Position numbers and translations under genes: made by a program
The notes under the pieces: generated by a model
The model's database searches: none
What the model was told of the DNA's origin: nothing
What the model saw: only the letters and a program-made list of their open reading frames with translations
Assembly (NCBI GenBank): GCA_963741135.1
Contig: CAVUHC010000002.1
Span: 1-64,000 of the forward strand
Reading direction: 5' to 3'
DNA: 64,000 bases
Origin: Gp6-AA40 sp963741135
GTDB lineage: Bacteria > Acidobacteriota > Vicinamibacteria > Vicinamibacterales > UBA2999
In this document: positions 9,410-17,710 of the stretch, in pieces
Numbering within the stretch: position 1 is the stretch's first letter
Layout: each line of letters opens with the position of its first letter

Positions 9410-9862
9410 ATGATGATGACTCGACGAGATGCCGTCGCCTCGTTCGCGCTGTTCGCCGAACTGTTCGCGTCCGGCCGTCACGCCGACGCGCAGACGCAGG
9501 CCGGGCCCGCCACACCACCCTCTCTCCCGCCAGTATTCAAGCACGACCTGCCGAATCTGACGATGGATGACTGGGAAGTGACGGTCAGCTACGTCGACTA
9601 CGCGCCTGGACGCGTCGGCGCGGCGCATCGCCACCCCGGCTTCGTGCTGGCCTATGTCCTGGAGGGCGCCGTCATCGCCAGAATCTCGGGACAGGGCGAG
9701 GAAAAAACGTACACCGCCGGACAGATGTTCTACGAACAGCCCGGCGCGACACACGAGGTCTCGAAAAACGCGAGTCAGACGCAGCCCGCGCGGCTGCTGG
9801 CGATGATCTTCGCGAGGAAAGGGTCGACGCTGACTACGCCCGTTCAGGGCCGCGGCGTGTAG
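9410..9862 (+). CDS. Exported cupin-domain protein
   Basis: The frame gives 150 residues from the ATG at 9410 (three consecutive ATGs, 9410-9418). The early segment MTRRDAVASFALFAELFASG contains a twin Arg and a hydrophobic run, possibly a Tat or Sec signal. A single cupin barrel follows, with the first metal motif around AAHRHPGFVLAYVLEG (about residues 70-85) and the second around GATHE (about 112-116). Small cupins of this kind bind a metal and often act as isomerases, dioxygenases or sensors; the substrate cannot be told. A longer start at 9368 is possible but would place residues before the hydrophobic signal. Confidence 0.8.
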   Translation: MMMTRRDAVASFALFAELFASGRHADAQTQAGPATPPSLPPVFKHDLPNLTMDDWEVTVSYVDYAPGRVGAAHRHPGFVLAYVLEGAVIARISGQGEEKTYTAGQMFYEQPGATHEVSKNASQTQPARLLAMIFARKGSTLTTPVQGRGV

Positions 9863-9922
9863 AGCCCACGCGCGCCCTCTCAACCGCGTGAGCAGGAACA
9901 GTCACGTGTGAGTGACGCCCGA

Positions 9923-10031
9923 GCCATAGCTCGTGCAGGTCCCAGTCGGCCTGGAGACGCATCCAGAACTGTGGCGACGTTTTCAAAAGGCGTGCGAGCC
10001 GGAGCGCGGTATCCGCCGCAATGCCACGCGT
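9923..10031 (-). pseudogene. Fragment of a higA antitoxin gene (copy 2, 3' part)
   Basis: These bases match the 3' part of the intact higA gene at about 44090-44200, with a few substitutions and a one-base deletion near 9933 that destroys the frame. The similarity stops near 10031, where a different gene begins on the same strand. A matching higB fragment lies at 10921-11122, so this is one half of a split and degraded higBA locus. Confidence 0.8.
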
Positions 10032-10074
10032 GCGGCGCGTGCGCGTGGATGCGAATCTTCAGTGCAAGCCCTTG

Positions 10075-10758
10075 TCAGTTGCCAGGGTTCTCTTGGCCTG
10101 GCGGCACTCCTCGCGGCGGCGCCGGGAACGCGGGGTGGTACAGCGACTGGTAACGCAGCTCCTTGCCGTTCTCGTCGAGCCACCCGAACGACTGCTGGAA
10201 GAGCGCCGGCTCCGGATACCCTGCGGGAACCGTCCCCTCGATGATGTACAGCTTCTGATTGTGCATGTAGACCGCCGCCATCGTGCGCGATCCGTCACGG
10301 TTCGTCAGATGCACCTGATGACCGCCAACCCCATAAGTGGTGTTCCATGTCAACTGCGTCACCTTCGCGTCGCGCTCCACGAACTTCCACGTCGCATGGA
10401 GGAGCGCGCCCTGATAGTCGAGCCGCCAGTGTCCCACACCAGAAAAACCAGTGCCTCCATAGCACCCTTCGGTGCGTACCGGGCACGACTGCGCCTTCTC
10501 GGTCAGGATCTTCTCAATCTGGCTGTAGTCGACCACGGTCATCGAGTAGCGACTCGACCCCTGTTCGGCCCTGTAGACCCGCGCCGGCAGGTCGGCGCCG
10601 TACTGCGACTGGTAGGTGGTCTGCGTCACCTTGGGCTGGCTTGGGAAGTCGCCGGTAAACCGATCCTCCCGGCTGGTAAATTCGATCCATTCCTGAGCGA
10701 GCGCAGAACCGGAAAGGGTCAGGGTGAGTATCGCGGCGACAAGTGGAGTGAAACGCAT
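10075..10758 (-). CDS. Exported hypothetical protein
   Basis: This 227-residue protein has a clear signal peptide (MRFTPLVAAILTLTLSGSALA) and a mature part starting QEWIEFTSREDRFTGDFPSQ. Two Cys (in KAQSCPVRTEGCYGG) could form a disulfide. I do not recognise a family with confidence; proteins with a similar F-G-FP-P opening are commonly annotated as hypothetical secreted proteins. It sits precisely between the two halves of a degraded higBA locus and so appears to have been inserted there or left by a rearrangement. No partner gene is adjacent. Confidence 0.65.
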   Translation of the reverse strand: MRFTPLVAAILTLTLSGSALAQEWIEFTSREDRFTGDFPSQPKVTQTTYQSQYGADLPARVYRAEQGSSRYSMTVVDYSQIEKILTEKAQSCPVRTEGCYGGTGFSGVGHWRLDYQGALLHATWKFVERDAKVTQLTWNTTYGVGGHQVHLTNRDGSRTMAAVYMHNQKLYIIEGTVPAGYPEPALFQQSFGWLDENGKELRYQSLYHPAFPAPPRGVPPGQENPGN

Positions 10759-10920
10759 CGTACTTCCTCGACTTTCAGGTCCGGCCCAAGCCGAACACTA
10801 CGTACACTACGCCCTCTTCGCCCGCCCCCGCTCTAGTCCCGGGCCTTGCCCCTGCCATCTGCAGCCGCTCGGAGGCGGCGGGAATGCGTGATGATACAGC
10901 GTCCGATGACGCATCGGCGT

Positions 10921-11122
10921 AACCGATTCCCAGGCGGCGACTCGAGGTCGTCAACTCGCGCCGCGACGTCGATCATCTTCAGCTTGCGCTGCACGATTCG
11001 CCACAGGTCCTTGGGAATCTGCCGGGCGGCCTTTGTGTTGCGCTCCGGAAGGATATCGGCGGTCGCCTCGTTGGCGAACGACTGAACCATCGCAGCGATT
11101 CATCGTTACACGAGTAGCGTGT
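10921..11122 (-). pseudogene. Fragment of a higB toxin gene with its upstream operator region (copy 2)
   Basis: These 202 bases align without gaps to 44462-44663, the 5' part of the intact higB gene and its leader, with about 15 substitutions. The frame from 11090 reads MVQSFANEATADILPERNTK and remains HigB-like up to PPGNRL. It then runs into unrelated sequence at about 10920, where a short palindrome (CCGATG-ACG-CATCGG, 10903-10917) sits. The C-terminal half of the toxin is missing. On the other side the match ends inside the operator palindrome. Confidence 0.85.
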
Positions 11123-11365
11123 CGTCGAGCGGGATCGGCCCGCGCGCGATCCGCTCGGCGAGGTCGTCACCCTCGACGAGTTCCATGACCAGGGCGCGCA
11201 GACCACCGCTCTCCTCGAGGCCGTGGCTGAGCGCGATGTTCGGATGGTTCAGCGACGCAAGGACCTCCGCTTCTCGCTGAAACCGCGCGCGGCGATCAGG
11301 ATCAGCGGCGAAGGACTCCGGCAGGATCTCCAGCGCGACGTCGCGCTTCAGAATCGATAGCGGGC
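11106..11365 (-). pseudogene. Fragment of a serine/threonine protein kinase gene
   Basis: On the minus strand the frame reads KRDVALEILPESFAADPDRR, then ASLNHPNIALSHGLEE, then ALVMELVEGDDLAERIARG, and ends at a TAA near 11106. This is the N-lobe and hinge of the same kinase type that forms the array at 47.5-64 kb. The invariant Lys of the VA-K motif is Glu here (VALEIL). The frame breaks upstream near 11360 and the C-lobe is absent because the higB fragment abuts it. It is a dispersed, dead kinase copy. Confidence 0.8.
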
Positions 11366-11680
11366 GACGAGTCGTCTCCGCAGTCGTCCTTAAAGGTGCC
11401 CGCGAAGCGGTCGCCCATCACCAAGCGACAGCACGAGCGGTAGATACCGCCTCGATCACAGTGTTCGCCGGACGCTTACGGTTGTGTGAGCAATCTCCGG
11501 TAGACACGACCCGAAACACACGTCATTGCTCACCATGTCACTGGCACATCGCTTGGAGCGTAGCCGTGGAACGCTGCGGACCCCCCGCGGCGTGCCGAGG
11601 CACGAGTGCCCGGCGCGTTGGACTCGTTGAACGGGCGGCGTTCACGCACGGTTCGTCTTGCGGACCGGAAAGGCTTCGTG
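11366..11680. other. Intergenic region with a long-spaced inverted repeat
   Basis: No gene is recognised between the kinase fragment and the next start. It contains a 9-bp perfect inverted repeat, GTGAGCAAT at 11486-11494 and ATTGCTCAC at 11525-11533, separated by 30 bases. It could be an operator pair, a structured leader or a relic of an element end. Confidence 0.4.
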
Positions 11681-12172
11681 ATGCTGCTCATTGGTCGCCT
11701 CCAACCATGCTGTGTGTTGACGCTCCTTCTGGTCACGCTGGCGCTGATCCCCACGATCGTCTCCGCACAGGATCTCGTCACTCCTTCGTCTAGTGCCTCG
11801 CCCCTCGACCTCGTGCGGCCCCCCGCTGCAGCAATCGCGGAGACGGCTGCGCGACTGGCGCCCGCTGCGACGAGTTCCCGCCGCGGGGTCCTTGTCCCGT
11901 TGTATGCGTCGTTCGCCGCACTGCAGGCGCTCGATGCGCATTCGACATTGCGCGGGATTCACCGCGGTGCCGTCGAACAGAACCCGATGTTGCGCTCAGT
12001 CGCCAATAACCCGGCCGCGCTCTTCGCAGTCAAGGCCGGCGTCGCCGCATCGACCATCGTCATCGCCGACAAGATGCGCGACCGCAGCCGCGTGGGAGCG
12101 ATCGTCCTCATGGCCGGCTTGAATTCGCTCTACGCAACGGTCGTCGCCCACAATTACGCGGCAGTCCGATAG
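11681..12172 (+). CDS. Small exported or membrane protein, DUF5658-like
   Basis: From the ATG at 11681 the protein has about 163 residues, starting with a strong hydrophobic segment (about 9-28, ending VSAQ) that may be a signal peptide. The second half holds LQALDAHSTLRGIHRGAVEQ followed by NPMLRS, then hydrophobic stretches. The D-HST, G--E-NP pattern resembles DUF5658-type small membrane proteins common in Acidobacteriota, though the function is unknown. The frame is open further upstream to 11606, but the hydrophobic start argues for 11681 (or the GTG at 11678). Confidence 0.55.
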   Translation: MLLIGRLQPCCVLTLLLVTLALIPTIVSAQDLVTPSSSASPLDLVRPPAAAIAETAARLAPAATSSRRGVLVPLYASFAALQALDAHSTLRGIHRGAVEQNPMLRSVANNPAALFAVKAGVAASTIVIADKMRDRSRVGAIVLMAGLNSLYATVVAHNYAAVR

Positions 12173-12238
12173 CCGCGCGCTTCGCCGTGCAGCGCTCCGC
12201 CGCGCTCAATCCACTGCAGGTATGAAGGTTGGTTGGGA

Positions 12239-13678
12239 TCAGTAGGGGCGGTGCCGCGAGGGCGTATCCGATGTGGGCATGCGATCTCGTCGCATGTGGA
12301 AGCGCGGATCGTGATGAAGGGCGATCCCGCATAGCACGGCACACAAAGCCGCGTTGCCGGGCATCTGCAGACTGAAATCAACCGTCGTCTGGACCGCAAT
12401 CGCGACGAGCCCCATCACCGCACCAAGACGAATCCAGTAGCTCGAGCCGGACGACGTCCGAAACTGGCGGCGCACGGCCACCGCAAACGCGGCGAGCGCA
12501 CCTGCGATCGGAATGCCCAGCAGCAACCCACCCTCGGCATAAAGCTGGAGATAGTCGTTGTGGGCTTCGCGCAAGTGGAACCCTTGCATGCTGGTCTGAT
12601 AGAACAACGTGGCAACTCCGTAGGTATTCAGGCCCGTACCCGTCAGCCAGAAATCGCGCATGATCGCGAACGTATCGCGCCAAATCGGCAGCCGATCATT
12701 CACCGTGTTGGCGTTGGCAGTGCTGAATCGCGCCGCGATCGTGTCCGCGCCCGCCCAGGCGACGACGAGCAGCGTGAGAGACGCCAGGTAGACCGCCGCA
12801 ACGATGCGTGTCGATCCGGCGGGCAGCCGGCGAATGGCCCACCCACTGACAACTGCGACCGAAACCGCGAACGCAAGGATCCCCGACCGCGACATCGTCA
12901 TGACCAGCGAGAGCGCCATCACCGTCGCCGCCGCCGCGAGGAGCAGCGTCCGGTTTGCCTCCGGCGAAGCCAACCAGATGATGCGCCGACGCCAATCGGA
13001 CTGGAGGCGATCGGCCGCGCGCGTCACTGCCGCGCACAGCAGTCCGAACGAGAGCGGCAGGGCCATCAGCATCCAGCCGGCGAAGTGGTTCTTGTTAACG
13101 AACGGACCGAAGGGAGTCCCCGGCATCCGCGGTGTCCAGAAGCCGTAGATCTTTCCGGCGTAGAACGGCTGTTGAAGGATGCCGACGAGCGCCATCACCA
13201 CGCCGAGAACAGTGATGACTCCAGCCAGCCATCGCGGCCCAGTGATGGAGACAGCTCTGGCGACGCCAAGCGTCATCACTCCGAACGCAACAAACAATGC
13301 CAGCGCCGTCAGCGTCGCCGTCGGCGCGATCGATATCGCGTGCCGGGACACGAGGCCCGCCGAAAACAGGATATCGAGTTGTGAGACGAGGCCGCTGGCG
13401 CGGGGTGACACGACGGCGAGCAGATCGAGAGGGATCGGCGCCAGCTGCAATAAGACGGCGACCGCAATCACCGCCAGCCACAGGGCGAACGGTACGCATG
13501 TCAGGCGCGCAGATTGCGAAGGAAGGACCAACAAGCCGACGGCACCGCAGACAACCGCGGCAACCGCCAACGGCCAAAACGCCCACGGATAGTTCGCACC
13601 GAACGCGAGCGCGCCCCAGGCCAATGTACACGTTTGGAGGACCAGGAAGAGGCGCGCGGCTACGTCTCGCCGTCGCAC
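12239..13678 (-). CDS. O-antigen ligase/polymerase family membrane protein (Wzy_C)
   Basis: From the GTG at 13678 this is a polytopic membrane protein of about 480 residues. The core carries the O-antigen ligase (Wzy_C) signature: around residues 270-370 there is GSWAIRRLP..., a periplasmic loop, and FWLTGTGLNTYGVA followed by AHNDYLQLYAEGG. The G-G-N-(Y/F) and AHN-Y-Q elements are the family hallmarks. It would join or polymerise oligosaccharide units on undecaprenyl diphosphate in the periplasm. It is the last gene of the EPS operon and overlaps the preceding dehydratase gene by 19 bp. The frame is open upstream to 13843 but that part is antisense to nothing useful and lies inside the neighbour. 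The operon also has a second polymerase-like gene at 20795. Confidence 0.82.
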   Translation of the reverse strand: MRRRDVAARLFLVLQTCTLAWGALAFGANYPWAFWPLAVAAVVCGAVGLLVLPSQSARLTCVPFALWLAVIAVAVLLQLAPIPLDLLAVVSPRASGLVSQLDILFSAGLVSRHAISIAPTATLTALALFVAFGVMTLGVARAVSITGPRWLAGVITVLGVVMALVGILQQPFYAGKIYGFWTPRMPGTPFGPFVNKNHFAGWMLMALPLSFGLLCAAVTRAADRLQSDWRRRIIWLASPEANRTLLLAAAATVMALSLVMTMSRSGILAFAVSVAVVSGWAIRRLPAGSTRIVAAVYLASLTLLVVAWAGADTIAARFSTANANTVNDRLPIWRDTFAIMRDFWLTGTGLNTYGVATLFYQTSMQGFHLREAHNDYLQLYAEGGLLLGIPIAGALAAFAVAVRRQFRTSSGSSYWIRLGAVMGLVAIAVQTTVDFSLQMPGNAALCAVLCGIALHHDPRFHMRRDRMPTSDTPSRHRPY

Positions 13679-15879
13679 GATTCGGCCGATGTCTCCGTCA
13701 ACGAGACGAGATTCCGGGGAACGAAGCTTGGGCGGCCCGGCGTGGCTTCGGCTTCGACGAGCGCATCGAGCGCCGCCAGGTCGACAGAAGGCGCGGAGGG
13801 TACTACTTCGCCAAACTCGAGCGGGATCAGCCACCCGCGCCAATGGCAGTCAGGGCACTTGAACAGGCGAACCGCGTGCATCCGCCTGCGCGCGCGCTCC
13901 AGGAAGGACCGCGGCCTCGAACGATGCACACGGGAGGAATGACACCGAGGGCAGAACTGCTCGATCACGGACACGGACTTCCGATGCTCGAGCGACTGCT
14001 GGACGGCCTCCGGGTCTACGATGGCGCCGGAACGTGGATTCGCCGCAGACCCGAACTCTGGGATCAGGCTCTTGATACCATCGAGAAGCGACTGCGTGCT
14101 GCCGCGAACGGCGTCGTCTTCGACGTGTGCGATACCGTCGAGCATTTCCGCGCTTGGCGTCGTGCGGCTCGTGACGCGCAGCACGTTGTCGACCATCGAC
14201 GGGCCGACCGTTTCGTAGCTTCCGACCAGTTCCTCGTGCAGCTTTTCACCGGGACGCAGTCCGATGAATTTGATGGAGATGTCTTTGTCGGGAACGAGAC
14301 CCGACAACCGGATCACGTCTCGCGCCATATCGAGCAGCTTCACCTGCTCGCCCATTTCGAGGACGTATGTGACGCCGTGCTCGGCCTGCGCCGCCGCGTG
14401 CAGCACCAACTGCACCGCCTCGGGAATCAACATGAAGAACCGACGCATCTCGGGATGCGTCACCGTGACGGGCCCGCCGGTGCGGACCTGCTCGACGAAG
14501 CGCGGGATCACGCTGCCGTTGCTGCCGAGCACGTTGCCGAATCGCACGGTCGCGAACGAGGTTCCGCTGCCAACCGCCTGAGCCTGCAGGACGAGTTCAG
14601 CCAGACGTTTGGACGCCCCCATCACGTTGGTCGGGTTGACCGCCTTGTCGGTAGAAATGAAAATGAAGCGATCGACACCGTGCCTTTCGGCGAGCTCGGC
14701 CAGTATCCTCGTGCCCCGCACGTTGTTTTTGATGGCTTCGCACGGATTTTCTTCCATCAGCGGGACGTGTTTGTGCGCCGCGGCGTGGAAGACGATGTCG
14801 GGTTGATATCGCTGAAGCACGGCTGACACGCGCTGGGCGTCGGTGATGTCGCCGATCACCGGATGCAGACCGCAGCCCGGCTGTTGATCGTCGAGTTCTA
14901 TCCGAATCGCGTGCAGGCTGTTTTCGTATCGCTCGAACATGATCAGCGCCGCCGGTTCGAGCTTGGCGATTTGGCGGCACAGTTCCGATCCAATCGAGCC
15001 GCCGGCGCCGGTCACCATCACCCGACGCCCGTCAATCAGTTGTTTCAGCGAACGCGAGTCGAGGCCGACGGGCGAACGCGCGAGCAGGTCTTCGAGGGCA
15101 AGGCTGCGAATGTGCGCGATCCTGATGTTCCCGTCGATGAGATCGCGCAGCGCCGGCAGCGTCTTGATTGGAACCATGAAGGGCTGAAGCGAGCGCAGGA
15201 TGCCGCGAATCTGCGATGCATCGGCGGCGGGAATCGCGATCAACACCTCGTCGGGTTTGTAGCGCGCGAGGATGCGAGGCAGGTCGCCACGCGTGCCGAG
15301 CACGGGGATCCCATGGATCCGCCGCCCGACCTTCGCGGTGTCATCGTCGACAAAGCCGATCGGCTGATAGCCGTGCTCAGGGTTCGCTTTCATGTCGCGA
15401 ACCACCAGTTCCCCAGCCGCTCCTGCCCCGAAAATCAGGATTCGCCGGCCGGCGTGACCGGTCGACAACTCCCGATAGAGTCGCCGCATCATCCGAACGC
15501 CACCGAGTCCGACGATCGTCAAGAGCGCATCCATCACGAGGACCGAGCGCGGGTATAGCGGCGGACCCAGCGGGCTCATCGTGAAGGCCCCGAACACAAC
15601 GGAACTGACAGCGACCGCTGACGCGAGGCTCCTGAGATCGTAGATGCTCGTATAGCGCCAGAGGCCTTCGTGCAACCGGAACAGGACGAAGGTGACCGCG
15701 CGAATGACGACCAGCCACGGCAGCGCCTGCCACCATGCCCGCAGAGCCCACTCGGGCTCCTGGCCATCGAACCGAAGCGCGAGGGCAATCCGGCTGGCTC
15801 CGACGACAATGAGCAACTGCCCCGCGATCGAGAGATAGCGTCGAAGCCCAAGGAGAGAAAACCTGAATTCGCGGGTCAT
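13660..15879 (-). CDS. Membrane-bound nucleotide-sugar 4,6-dehydratase (FlaA1/CapD/PglF type) with a C-terminal zinc ribbon-like tail
   Basis: The protein has 739 residues. About four N-terminal membrane segments (1-130) are followed by a first Rossmann-like domain (FGAGAAGELVVRD, about 145) and a catalytic SDR domain starting TGAGGSIGSELC (about 287), with STDKAVNPTNVMGASKR near 405. This is the PglF/WbpM layout that converts UDP-GlcNAc to the 4-keto-6-deoxy sugar. The tail after about 630 is unusual: CPRCH (about 641) and CPDCHWRGW (about 673) form a possible zinc ribbon not typical of the family. The ATG at 15879 lies 4 bases after the upstream stop. With the next three genes it forms a bacillosamine-type pathway. 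Confidence 0.88.
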   Translation of the reverse strand: MTREFRFSLLGLRRYLSIAGQLLIVVGASRIALALRFDGQEPEWALRAWWQALPWLVVIRAVTFVLFRLHEGLWRYTSIYDLRSLASAVAVSSVVFGAFTMSPLGPPLYPRSVLVMDALLTIVGLGGVRMMRRLYRELSTGHAGRRILIFGAGAAGELVVRDMKANPEHGYQPIGFVDDDTAKVGRRIHGIPVLGTRGDLPRILARYKPDEVLIAIPAADASQIRGILRSLQPFMVPIKTLPALRDLIDGNIRIAHIRSLALEDLLARSPVGLDSRSLKQLIDGRRVMVTGAGGSIGSELCRQIAKLEPAALIMFERYENSLHAIRIELDDQQPGCGLHPVIGDITDAQRVSAVLQRYQPDIVFHAAAHKHVPLMEENPCEAIKNNVRGTRILAELAERHGVDRFIFISTDKAVNPTNVMGASKRLAELVLQAQAVGSGTSFATVRFGNVLGSNGSVIPRFVEQVRTGGPVTVTHPEMRRFFMLIPEAVQLVLHAAAQAEHGVTYVLEMGEQVKLLDMARDVIRLSGLVPDKDISIKFIGLRPGEKLHEELVGSYETVGPSMVDNVLRVTSRTTPSAEMLDGIAHVEDDAVRGSTQSLLDGIKSLIPEFGSAANPRSGAIVDPEAVQQSLEHRKSVSVIEQFCPRCHSSRVHRSRPRSFLERARRRMHAVRLFKCPDCHWRGWLIPLEFGEVVPSAPSVDLAALDALVEAEATPGRPSFVPRNLVSLTETSAESCDGET

Positions 15880-15883
15880 GTGC

Positions 15884-17041
15884 TCATCCGACGGCGACAG
15901 GGCCGAAGGTCCCGGCGTTCGCACGGCATTCCTCGATCACGGCGATGACCCTGCTCTGTTCCTCTTCAGTGAGCGAAGAGCCGCTCGGCAGGCAGAGACC
16001 CTTTTCGAAGAGTTCCTCAGCCACCGCGCCGCCCCTGATGTCACAACGCTCGAACGCCGGCTGCAGGTGCATCGGCTTCCACACCGGCCGCGATTCGATG
16101 TCGTGACGTTCGAGATGCTGCCGAATCTGCTCGCGGCTGACGCCGAAGAGGGATGGCTCCACGGTGGTACAGGTCAGCCAGCAATTCGAACGACCGTAGT
16201 CTGCCTCGGGCATGAACGCGATACCTGGCCATGCTGCGAACGCACGCCGGTACGACTCGTTGACCAGGCGTCGCCTCGCTAATTTATCGGAGAGGGTCTG
16301 CAGCTGCCCGCGACCGAGCGCCGCAAGGAGATTGCTCATCCGGTAGTTGAACCCCACTTCGTCATGTTGATAGTGGGGCGCTTGCTGGCGCGCCTGTGTG
16401 GACAAGTGACGAACGCGGTCGGCCACATCACGGTTGTGCGACACCAGCATGCCACCGCCGCTTGTCGTGATGATCTTGTTGCCATTGAAGGAGAACGCCG
16501 CACAGGCACCGAACGCACCGGCGCTGCGACCGTGATAGGTGGCGCCGAGCGCCTCCGCGGCGTCTTCGACGATCGGCACACCGCGCCGCCGGCACACGGC
16601 TTCGATGGGGTCGTAATCGGCACACTGGCCGTATAAGTCCACGGTGACCACAGCGGCGACGCGTGCGCCGTTCCGGGCGCTCATCGTGAGCTCCTCGTTC
16701 AGCAGCTCGGGGTCGATGGTCCAGGTGTCGCGCGACACATCAACGAAGACCGGCGTCGCGCCGACGTAGGCGATGGCGTTTGCCGTGGCAGCGAATGTCA
16801 GCGTCGATGTGATCACCCGATCGCCGCGACCGACGCCAAGTGCCAGCAGCGCAAGATGCAGGGCGGCGGTCCCACTCGAGAGCGCCACGGCATGCGGCGC
16901 CCCGACCTCGTCGGCGAATTCGCGCTCGAATGCATCGAGGTCAGGTCCTTGAGGAGCAATCCAGTTCGAGTCGAAGGCGGCAAGGAGCAGGCGACGCTCC
17001 AACTCTCCCGCATGCGGCGGAGACAGATAAATCCGCTTCAT
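15884..17041 (-). CDS. DegT/DnrJ/EryC1-family sugar aminotransferase (PglE-like)
   Basis: This 385-residue fold-type I PLP enzyme has the SSGTAALHLALLALG phosphate-binding region (about 55-70), the EDAAEALGA segment (about 153-161) and a probable PLP lysine in SFNGNKIITTSGGGM (Lys about 187). Family members transaminate a 4-keto (or 3-keto) nucleotide sugar with glutamate. Its place between a 4,6-dehydratase and a hexapeptide acetyltransferase suggests UDP-4-keto-6-deoxy-GlcNAc as substrate, as for PglE; that is inference. The start at 17041 has only a weak ribosome site. The gene is part of the leftward EPS operon. Confidence 0.88.
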   Translation of the reverse strand: MKRIYLSPPHAGELERRLLLAAFDSNWIAPQGPDLDAFEREFADEVGAPHAVALSSGTAALHLALLALGVGRGDRVITSTLTFAATANAIAYVGATPVFVDVSRDTWTIDPELLNEELTMSARNGARVAAVVTVDLYGQCADYDPIEAVCRRRGVPIVEDAAEALGATYHGRSAGAFGACAAFSFNGNKIITTSGGGMLVSHNRDVADRVRHLSTQARQQAPHYQHDEVGFNYRMSNLLAALGRGQLQTLSDKLARRRLVNESYRRAFAAWPGIAFMPEADYGRSNCWLTCTTVEPSLFGVSREQIRQHLERHDIESRPVWKPMHLQPAFERCDIRGGAVAEELFEKGLCLPSGSSLTEEEQSRVIAVIEECRANAGTFGPVAVG

Positions 17042-17080
17042 TGAACTGGGTCCGTTGAGAGGTCTCTCATCTCACCCGGG

Positions 17081-17710
17081 TTACCGGATCTGCCGTGCGG
17101 GAACACCGACGACCGTGGCACCTGGCGGGACGTCCCGCGTCACCACGGCGCCGCCCCCGACGATCGCTCCGGCGCCGATCGAGATTCGGGGCAACACCAC
17201 GGCGCCGATCCCGATCAATGCGCCGGCGCCAATTGAGACCTCGCCGCCGACGTGCACACCGGGAGCGATATGCGCGTAATCGCCGACGATGGCGTGGTGG
17301 TCGATCGTGGACGCGGTATTGAGAATGATCCCGCGGCCAAGGCGGCTTCCCGTGATGACGGCCGTTCTCGCGCCAAGAACGCTGCCGTCTCCGGGCTGGA
17401 CGTCCTCGCTGAGGATTGCCGACGGATGACGCGCCGTCACGAAGCGTTCGCCGGCTCTCGCCAGCGCGCACATGATCCGGGCGCGCATCTCGTTGTCGCC
17501 GATGGCGACCACCACCGCGTCATGCGGGAACTCCGAGAGTTGGGCGACGGTGCCCAGCAGCGGCTGATCTGGTCTCAATGATGGTTGCGGACTTGGTCGA
17601 TCGTCGACATATCCGATGGCCCGCACGCACTCGCCGCAACGACCGGCCGCCAGCAGAATGTCGGCCACCACCTGACCGTGACCGCCCGCGCCGACAATGA
17701 CGACATTCAT
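17081..17710 (-). CDS. NeuD/PglD-type sugar acetyltransferase
   Basis: The protein has 209 residues: an N-terminal Rossmann-like sugar-binding part (VIVGAGGHGQVVADILL, residues 4-20) followed by a left-handed beta-helix of hexapeptide repeats (about 105-205), with STIDHHAIVGDYAHIAPG holding the conserved catalytic His near 136. This matches PglD, which N-acetylates UDP-4-amino-sugars with acetyl-CoA, and NeuD-like O-acetyltransferases. The context (dehydratase, aminotransferase, phosphosugar transferase) favours the PglD role. The ATG overlaps the upstream stop as ATGA, indicating coupling. Confidence 0.87.
   Translation of the reverse strand: MNVVIVGAGGHGQVVADILLAAGRCGECVRAIGYVDDRPSPQPSLRPDQPLLGTVAQLSEFPHDAVVVAIGDNEMRARIMCALARAGERFVTARHPSAILSEDVQPGDGSVLGARTAVITGSRLGRGIILNTASTIDHHAIVGDYAHIAPGVHVGGEVSIGAGALIGIGAVVLPRISIGAGAIVGGGAVVTRDVPPGATVVGVPARQIR

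Noticed and set aside
9299..9883. A minus-strand protein of 194 residues
   Set aside because: It is antisense to the cupin gene, whose cupin motifs and signal are clear.
13297..14826. A long plus-strand frame of 509 codons
   Set aside because: It is antisense to the ligase and dehydratase genes, rich in Arg and His, and has no recognisable motif; such shadow frames are common in high-GC DNA.
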